From: Rostrohypoxylon terebratum
Taxonomy: Eukaryota; Ascomycota; Sordariomycetes; Xylariales; Hypoxylaceae
DNA length: 64,000 nucleotides
NCBI GenBank assembly: GCA_022497145.1
Contig: MU385861.1
Span: 313,934-377,933 of the forward strand
Reading direction: 5' to 3'
Every line of letters begins with the position of its first letter. The stretch's first letter is position 1. The notes beneath the pieces are model-generated. The model was not told the origin of the DNA and made no database searches. It saw only the letters and a program-made list of their open reading frames with translations. A program made the translations under genes and the position numbers. Below, one piece after another: positions 56,570-64,000 of this stretch.

Positions 56570-58770
56570 TCACCTGCCATTTACCTTCTTCCCAGTTTTG
56601 ATACGGTCTTTGCAGTTGTCGCAGTACCATTTCACTATCATCGTTATTAGCCAGTTGTCTCGACGCTGGGGTCTTCTAGTATAACTCACTGTTTGATGGT
56701 GGTGCTGCTTTCAGACCAACACAATCTAGATGAAACCATTCTCGCTCGCAGTCATCTGCGTCGCAGGCGACCATTTCTCCATAGCTAACACCATTGCAGT
56801 AACAATACAATGGCTCATCAGCATCGACGTCGCCCTCGTCATCGCCTTGGACGCTGCTATTCGCATCTTCGTCTGCAACTCGAGCAGCTACTTGTTGCAC
56901 TGCCCCCTTCTTGTGACTTCTCTTTGTATTGGCTGTCGATGCGTTCCTTGATGACCTAGATCTCTGCGGCGGGTCTGGGAACGACCCTAACGCGGGCGTT
57001 GATGGTTTACTAGCTCGTCCGCTTTTGGTCGTGACAACCGTTGTGTTTGTTGCTGATGGGGTTTGCATGATGTCACCCCTGGGTTCGGGATCGTCTCCCT
57101 TCGTGGCGGTCTTGTTATTCGTCGGTGCATGGCTGGCGCTGGCAATAGCAAGAGCTGGCTCTTCTTTAGAGGCTTCAACCTTGACAGTCGCCGTAGGTTC
57201 CTTAACTAATCTGGGGTCATTAGGAGGTCGAGTGCCATTCTGCACTGTCGTGAACTCAGGAGCAGTAGTCACGATCCCGTTGGTTCTGTTTGATGCGGAT
57301 GAAACTGGTCGTTGCCGGCCGTTTTCTACATTTGACTGTATGGAATTTTGTCTTGCTCGAGATGAGGCAGGACGCGCGGAGGTTGTAGAAGGGGCGGGAG
57401 AGCCACGAGCCACGAGCTTCGGGTCGAAGTTAGGTTGGATCGGAGACGGCGCAACTGAGGGCGAAAGGGTAGCGGCTGTAACATTCGTTTTGCTGTAGGA
57501 AAGGGTGTTAGCAATAGGACAATCCGCAAAGTTAGTAGGAGTAGAATATGTGCGCCCACCTTTTTTTGGAGGTGCCGTTGACGGTTGGAAGAGCTTTGCG
57601 CTTTTTAGGTGGCTCAGGAGCAGGCGTTGCCCTTGGGCTGACATTTTTGGTCTTCGCAGCCGTAGCGCCAAAGACGGAACTCATTGCGCGCTCCATAGCT
57701 TGCCCTCCATTAGCTGGTTTGTTGTTTTCTACCTTTCGTCTCTTGGAAGGAGGGTTTCCGTTAGTAGCGGTAGCAGCGGTGGTCGTAGCAGCGCCTGATG
57801 TAATGCCTAGTCCGACAGGTGTAGCGGCGTCGGCATTTTTACGAGACTTGCCGGGTGCCTTTTTTGTCGATTCGCTCTTGTGCTTGCTTTCGTGATCATC
57901 TATGTCTGAGTCTTGGTGTTGACTTTTGAGACCCTTCTTAGCTATGAGAGCTTGCTTTCTAGCATCGCTCCGTGCCGCGGCTTCTTCCGCGAGTTGTTGA
58001 GCTGCTGCCGTGATCGTAGCCGCGCCATCTCGGCGCGACCGTTCGGCTTGGTTTGCCCGGTTTATTCGATTCTCTGGATACGCCCAGTGTGTAGTGCTGC
58101 CCCATTTTGCTTCGTCGCTAAATTCAGCCTCTAGGTGTGGCCATACATCGTTGATGCGAGACAGATGTTTAGAAATCGCCTCGTTCGCGGTTGATATGAC
58201 GTGATTCTTCTCTTCTAGAGAGACAAGCATTTCCTGGACCTTGAAGGCAGTTTGACGAAACAACTGTCGTCGTGGAAGGTTGCTTGGATCAAATACGGCA
58301 GAATTGTAATTATCATCGGTCGATCCAGTCGGATTGCCGTTCGTGTTCGTGGGAAACCCGCTCGAGCTGTTTTGTGCGCTCATTGGCGTCGAGGCCGCGG
58401 CGATGCTGCTGGATGCATCGTTGGCATTTCTAGGCTCTGGGGGGCTCGATTTGAGGACGGCTTCGACGAGCTGAAAGAGTGTCTCTTCGGGGGCAAAGAT
58501 CTTAGCGTCAACCTCTTTTAGAAGGGTAAAATGTCGGACGAGATCTTTCGGAAGGGATGTTATAGCATCGGTGAAGTATGTAATTGCAGGAAAAATGTCG
58601 ATGGGTTGGTCGTGACCATGGCTGCCACCGAGCGAATCTCTGTTGGCTAAGGTGCGTGTTGAGCCAGACGATGCTCGTGGCGGATTCGCTCGAGTCTGGC
58701 GAACAGGTTGAGCTCTTCGATTTGAGGGACCCGGTTCCCTGTCTCCTTGAGGAGGCTTTGCAGTCTTCAT
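56570..58770 (-). CDS. ING-family PHD-finger protein (Pho23/Yng-like)
   Basis: Exons 57560-58770, 56690-57492 and 56570-56634 encode 692 residues. Introns of 67 and 55 bp are GT-AG and keep phases 2 and 1. The N-terminal ING domain, about 55-240, includes ITYFTDAITSLPKDLVRHFT, LLKEVDAKIFAPEETLFQLV and a helical segment KVQEMLVSLEEKNHV. A long Ala/Thr/Pro-rich linker (about 260-610) is fungal-type. The C-terminal PHD finger, about 632-685, has the Cys4-His-Cys3 pattern: CYCNGVSYGEMVACDADDC, EWFHLDCVGLK, WYCDNC, then a basic tail ending NGR. PHD fingers of this type bind H3K4me3. ING proteins belong to Rpd3L (Pho23) or NuA4/NuA3 acetyltransferase (Yng) complexes. Which one is not resolved here. 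Confidence 0.9.
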
Positions 58771-60094
58771 GCTGACCTGACCTTACAAAAGCAAAAGAAT
58801 CACGTTAAGAGGTGGGTAGGTTAGGTTGGGAAAAGAAGTGCAGGACGAAGACGAAGACGACGAGTGGGTTATTCTTATTCCTTGAACAAAAATATCGGCG
58901 ACTTTACGGAAGTGGTGAGTTGACTTTGACAAGCTTCAAATGAAGTCTATGTCATTTTGCGATGCAGAATAGACAATACCAATAGGAATGGTATGTAAAG
59001 TAACGCGAAAAGAGCTTCGTAGACGAAAGGCGCAAAACATAGGTGGAAAAGTTAGGTGAATTAGTTGAATGGTAGAATGGTAAGAGTGGTATTAAAGTGG
59101 TGGACGGGTTGGCGAGTTGGCGAGTTGGACGGGATGAGACCGTAAAGTTGAACAAGGTTCGTTTATTAGCAGCGCTCTTACTGCTCTACCTCTACTGACT
59201 TTACCTGCTGCTCAGCCTGTAGCATTGTTGCACAGGGTCTCCAATTGCGCGCGGGTTTCTATCGGCGGGCACACACAAGGTTTCTTGGTAATGTGGGCTT
59301 GCGCTAGACGTAAAGAAGGCTTGAAGCAGCATTTTAATCGATATGATTGGACGGTTTAGCATCCACCCATGTCCACTTGTGACCATATCAAGCAGCCATT
59401 GATCCGAGAGTTAATCCGCCCTCGATATGATAAGAGATAAGAAAAAACAATGACGCTGCCCATGAGGTCGCACCTGAAATTTCTACTGTTGTATTTACTG
59501 CCAATACCCTACACCCTTTGCTTTACATAATAAGGATAATTACTACCACGTTATGTAGGCTTCGGCATCGACAGAATCCACATGTTACCTCACCCATTCA
59601 GCCATAGTATCATCCTACTACTTTATGACTCGGTTTTGCTGCAAGCGATAATGCATGCAGATGTGTGCGCCATAACGAACCGGTGTCACAAGCTGCACGT
59701 TCTGTAGGTACCATACCTACATATGTACCTAAGTCCTAGGCTCTAAGGTTCAAATATTCTCACCAGTCAGGTGTTAGTGGTCTAAAGGCGAGTATGTATC
59801 AAACAGCCCGAGTCGAAAGAATCATCCGTATTATAGTATATCCGTAAACCTATGTCCTAGGTCCTAGGTATATGTGGCGTCAAGCATTTTGATATACGCT
59901 CACGTTCATCATATAACCGTGTATATATAAGTAATAATTATACTTGTTTCATATTAACTCATTTACCATGCGTCAGTCCCAAGGTACCTGATAGGGATAC
60001 ACACCTCCATTGCCAGGAGCGTACCTACTTTCTAACGACACGCCTCAACGCCAACCCAATAATGATACAAAACTATCCATGGATGTATGAATGC
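58771..60094. other. Promoter of the ING gene and 3' flank of rer2
   Basis: About 1.3 kb. CCTAGG-type motifs lie at 59724-59745 and 59851-59870. No gene is supported. Minus frames at 58952-59155 and 59201-59386 look random. Confidence 0.5.
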
Positions 60095-61200
60095 TCACTT
60101 TCGAGGTGTTTCTTTTTCCGAGAGCTTCTTTTGTCGCCATTGCCATTCGAGAAGGATAGGCACAAAATGCCACAGGTCAAACTCAGGCCAGAGACACTTC
60201 AGGAAGAAGATCTGAGTATTCTCGTGACACTGCCACAACATGAAATCGCTTAGTCTTGTAACGCCGCTAGTCCGAATGAACATATCTAACGGGGGGCACT
60301 CTGCGGTGTAAGTGTGACTGTTGATAGTCTCGGCCGTGATGCTCTCAGGATTCCGGAACTTGACTGGCTTCACTGGTGTGGATGAAAGAGGTGGTGACTC
60401 TAGGTCAAGAGCAGTAGTCGAAGACATCGAATCGTCCACATCTGACTTCCCAAATACATCAGGGGAAGAGTCTCTGGGCGGAGGTGAGACAGACTTCTTG
60501 GATCTGTTAGATCGAATCTTCTGAGTGATTCGAGTTTGCGAGAATGGTGTATTTGCAGGTCGAGGTGGGTTGGTATATTCGTCGACCGTAGCCTTGATGG
60601 CACTGGTCATCTCAGCTCTTGAGGTATATGGGAAACAGATGTTAAGAATAGCGCTGTGATATCATGTCAGCAACAGCCAGTAAAACGCTAGGCGGTTAAT
60701 AGTATGGATGAAGCTTACTCCTTGTTATGCTTTGTCATTTCGATGGCTCGATCAACATAAGGCAACACATCATCCGGAATAAGATCCCGCTCCCCCAATA
60801 CCCGAATACAAGCACCGTAACGGTCAAGAAGCTCACCGTGCTGAACAAGCTGTTCCAGCTTAACCTTGGCCATGGCCATTAATCCACTGACTTCGTGTCT
60901 GGGTCGGTTGAAGTTCTCAATACTGAACGCGTAGACGGTAACAACCTTGACACCGCACTTGTAGCAAATTTCGAGAACTCTTGCAAGTGCCTCAAAGCCT
61001 AGGTGGTGGCCTTCGATAGTTTCGATCTTGTGATTTTTAGCGAAACGCCTGTTGCCGTCCATCTCGAATGCGACATGTTGGGGGATTGGTCCCTGTTTCA
61101 GAGTGCCAATGAGCAACTCCCGTCCACTCCGAATTACCCATTCCGCCGGCGGAGACTTCAGGATCCAGTTCCTGACATGTGAAAGGTAAAGGTCGGACAT
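60095..61200 (-). CDS. rer2: cis-Prenyltransferase Rer2 (dehydrodolichyl diphosphate synthase subunit)
   Basis: Exons 60719-61200 and 60095-60653 encode 346 residues. The 65-bp intron has donor GTAAGC, a TGCTGAC branch site and ACAG acceptor, giving KHNKDAILNICFPYTSR. The N-terminal pyrophosphate-binding core is VAFEMDGNRRFAKNH (about 44-58), followed by GHHLGFEALARVLEICYKCG and VTVYAFSIENFNRP. The C-terminal signature ECPPLDMFIRTSGVTRLSDF and LWPEFDLWHFVPILLEWQWR completes the UPP/dolichol synthase fold. Role: with Nus1, makes the long-chain polyprenyl diphosphate for dolichol at the ER, needed for N-glycosylation. A Ser/Pro/Asp-rich insertion at about 188-262 sits between conserved blocks and is unlike yeast. 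It is divergent from the Dsc2-like gene with about 820 bp between starts. Confidence 0.93.
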
Positions 61201-62018
61201 GGTGGAGTTTGATAGTTGGAAGAATGTAAGAAGATTGAGATATAGTAGTCTAGAAGGTTTACAAACGGCTATGGGGTATCAGATAAAATGAGTCAACTGA
61301 AAGAGATATTCTAAGGAAGGCTGTGTCTTTTTCGCATCGCAGGGTGATGACGACGATGGCGGCTGTTCAGCCTCAATGAGTTTTGAATTCGCGATGGATT
61401 TTGCTAGGAATACCGTTATCTTAGCGCGATGTGGGTACATATTAGTACTACTGAAACAGTGAAAAGAGCTTGAGCTCGGGCTGTGGCCACAGTTCATGAA
61501 TTTGCTAATCGATAAGACGAGGTAGGGATTTATAGGTACTACCTAGGACCTAGGTAGTTTGGGGATTTTGATGTCACTGGACGACCACATTTGGACATAA
61601 CCCCTGTCATTATTCTCGTAACGATTCAAGGGTGGGGCCATTACGGCTGGATAGAGGAATTTCAATATGTAAAAATCCATGATACCTGCTTGAAGAGGAC
61701 ACCTTGTTCATGACAATATTCAAGAACCAAGTGAAAGCAACAGAGATACTTCGTACTTGCATGTGCAAATACCTACACGCCGACCTGCTTAATACTTTAT
61801 CTGTAGCGATTGCAAATGGTCAGCTAAGTCAACAAAACATTGTCGCCAAAAATCTAACAACTTACATGCGTATGAACCTGGGTCCTGAGTAGCTTGTAAC
61901 CAAGCACACCAAACACTAGTCGAGGCTGCGTCTTGCGTCTTGCGTCTTGCCAGCTATTGACGATTTGCCATGTGTCGGTCACTGTCGCAAAGCACCTCCC
62001 TCCAAGATCATCGACACA
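61201..62018. promoter_or_regulatory. Divergent promoter, rer2 / dsc2
   Basis: About 0.8 kb. It contains ACCTAGGACCTAGGT at 61541-61555 and a GTCTTGC triplicate at 61931-61951. No supported gene: the frame 61279-61497 (minus) is not convincing. Confidence 0.55.
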
Positions 62019-62905
62019 ATGTCCTTCACTAATGCGCCGGTGACGCAGAGCCTCGCCTGGGGACTCCTCATAACGTCCATAGCAGTCAGTTTGCTGGATA
62101 TCAAGCACTATTTTTATATACTAGTTGACTTACATCTTTGGCGATTCCATCAAACCTGGAGAGCTCTCCTCTACCAATTATGCTACACCAATTCTGCCGA
62201 GGTGCTGTTCGCTGTCATGATTGTTTATGGGTCAAGGATGGTTGAGAGGATGTGGGGATCAAGGAAATTCGCCGTAAGAGCATTGCATCGTTGAATGAAG
62301 GCATACTTACAGCATAGCTAATGACGCATATTAAACAGACCTTCGTCTTCGTTACTTGGGTACTCACGAGCATCCTAACTCCCCTAATATTGACTCTGCT
62401 CCTCAGGCCGATCACTCTAGGTCTCTTCAACTACCTTCCGGCCGGGCCGACACCCATAGTATTCGCAATCTTCGCCCAGTATCATTCCATGGTACCGCCT
62501 ATATACAAATACAAGATCGTGACCTCCATATCGGCACCGACGGATGACCAAGCGCAAGGCATCACACTATCTAACAAGTCGTACCTATACCTACTCGCAT
62601 TGCAGCTAGCCCTCTCCCAGTGGCCCGGATCTCTGCTTGGGGCGCTCATTGGTTGGCTAGTAGGTTTGGCGTGGAGGACGGAGGTTTTGCCGCGATCGCT
62701 GATACGATGGCGATTGCCCGGATGGGTTGTGGGGATGAAGACACAGAGGAGAAGCCAAGAATTTGAGGGATTGCGTAGGAGACTTGAGGGAGAAGGCGCA
62801 TCCACGGCGGCAGCAACCGGAGTCCAGAGCCAAGGTGAAGGCGAAAGTGGAAGACGTCGGACCATGGGCCAACAAGTTATGGATCAGTTTCAGGGCGCAT
62901 TCTAA
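62019..62905 (+). CDS. dsc2: UBAC2/Dsc2-like rhomboid-fold membrane protein
   Basis: Exons 62019-62273 and 62339-62905 encode 273 residues. The 65-bp intron (GTAAGA...ACAG, GCTAATGAC branch) is in phase 0. I start at the ATG giving MSFTNAPVTQSL, not an earlier in-frame start, because this matches the UBAC2/Dsc2 N-terminus. The motif FHQTWRALLYQLCYTNSAEV and ERMWGSRKFA are typical of this family. Five or six hydrophobic segments follow (LILTLLLRPITLGLF, LYLLALQLAL, LLGALIGWLVGLAW). Known role of Dsc2 orthologues: part of the Golgi/ER Dsc E3 ligase complex, which acts in SREBP cleavage and membrane-protein turnover. A C-terminal UBA domain, present in fission-yeast Dsc2, is not visible. The tail is basic and Gly/Glu-rich instead, so orthology is good but not certain. 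Confidence 0.83.
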
Positions 62906-64000
62906 GATTGCTCGGTAACGACCTACCACTACTTCGTAATACCTTAATTTATCAAGGGAAAAACGGAATGTCCTGATTCGACTCGGGTGTTATTATAGGG
63001 TTGATGGTCTTATAATGTCTACTATGTATAATCTCATCCCCCAAGGTGTTCACCCCGCACAAAGCCGCCGTGGCTGATGGATTGCAGTGAAGTCCATGTA
63101 CCTAGGTCCTAGGACCTAGATGAGCTTGAACGAGGATGGCACAGACTAACCTAGATTCAGTGATTCGCTTGGAGAAAACTCACATCCAATCCATCCATTC
63201 AGAACTAAACGTAAATATAGGTACTATTAACGCTTCACCAAAAGCACCAAAGGGATAATAATATAACATCTAATAGTATTAGTTTATTTAGGAAAATACG
63301 ATGGTGCTTTATACTAAAAATCGCCCACGTGTGCAACAGAGGCGTTGCTCATGAGCACAGCCATCCAACCGTGATTAGTGTGTTCTTTGATGCTATTAAT
63401 GGTATGTAGAAGTACCCGATTTTTGTCAGTTTTCCACGTGTGTAATTCTCGGACGCATCTTAAGTACCTAGATAGACTGACAGGGAAATCCTAGCGACAT
63501 CTCGAGACGTCAAGGCCGAAATTGCGACTCCTATGATAATGTGCTTCATTTAACTTGTGAGCAGCACTGAGCACAATGCTCAAGCACGATTCCGATCAGC
63601 AGCATCGTATATCTTACTGTGTACTATGTACAAAGTACTGAACATTGAAAAGTCCGAAAGCAAGGAGAGATAGGTGGGCAGTGGCGGGTTGCTGCAAGGG
63701 TGAGGATCGACTTTATTCTAAAGTGCAGATAAAACTGCAGGCTGCAGCCAATTGAATTGTACATCCAAGATACCTGAGGCTGTACGTGCGTACCGGGTAT
63801 CCAGATGTACCTATCTCTTTTATCGAACTCATATACCCGCATATTTACACCAGTGTACATAAGACTTAAGTGTTGTATTAATCACATAACAATTGAAATA
63901 TGTACGAGTCAACTAAATAAGAAAAACTAAGAAAGGCTAAGAAAGGCCAAGATATCTATTTCGTTTACACTAATGCTTACACACATATCAGCCCTAGGGA
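62906..64000. other. Right edge, no gene seen
   Basis: About 1.1 kb. It contains CCTAGGTCCTAGGACCTAG at 63101-63119, the longest palindromic version of the dispersed motif. Small frames (63624-63860, minus) are unsupported. Confidence 0.5.

Noticed and set aside
1..64000. CRISPR arrays, prophage, insertion sequences, operons
   Set aside because: The window is fungal nuclear DNA with spliced genes. None of these structures are present.

Overview
The window is a gene-rich stretch of nuclear chromosome from a filamentous ascomycete (Pezizomycotina). A Sordariomycete is most likely, but that is inference. Four things point there: short introns of about 50-150 bp with GT-AG ends and CTAAC/CTGAC branch-site-like motifs, long Ser/Pro-rich insertions in conserved proteins, a Pex14-like peroxin of the filamentous-fungal Pex14/17 (Pex33) type, and spacers dotted with CCTAGG-type palindromes. 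I saw no bacterial-type operons, phage, CRISPR array, rRNA or intact transposon, and no convincing tRNA.

Layout, left to right. A peroxin gene (minus, 833-1930) is followed, after one UAG in the same frame, by a 161-codon reading frame (332-817). Then come the INO80 subunit Ies2 (4188-5642), an acidic orphan protein (7620-8885), a small orphan (9713-10448), a DUF4050/Gag1-clamp-like protein (12074-14182), the giant septation-network scaffold Cdc11/Nud1 (minus, 15793-21324) and, divergent from it, a 1045-residue conserved-looking protein with repeated QSPW motifs (22458-25595). A gene-free block of 6.9 kb follows. The centre holds a rhodanese-plus-PTP phosphatase (32480-35478), the proteasome ATPase Rpt6 (minus, 36691-37917) and the large Vnx1-type vacuolar cation/proton antiporter (39815-43437).

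Next is the most notable non-coding part: a divergent pair of core RNA genes, U3 snoRNA (minus, about 44563-44865) and U2 snRNA (plus, about 45476-45668). They share a spacer of about 610 bp with matching TATA boxes, pyrimidine-rich leaders and duplicated CCAAT-type motifs. To the right lie the V-ATPase a-subunit Vph1 (minus, 46339-49205), an F-box/LRR protein (minus, 50907-52899), an ING-family PHD-finger protein (minus, 56570-58770), the cis-prenyltransferase Rer2 (minus, 60095-61200) and a UBAC2/Dsc2-like membrane protein (plus, 62019-62905).

Most genes are housekeeping functions with no obvious pathway clustering. The only loose themes are the vacuole (Vnx1 and the V-ATPase that makes the proton gradient it uses), chromatin (Ies2, ING), and a divergent pair of ER-membrane proteins (Rer2, Dsc2). 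Intron boundaries were chosen by reading frame, splice consensus and family sequence. The RNA genes were recognised from their diagnostic boxes. No search was run.
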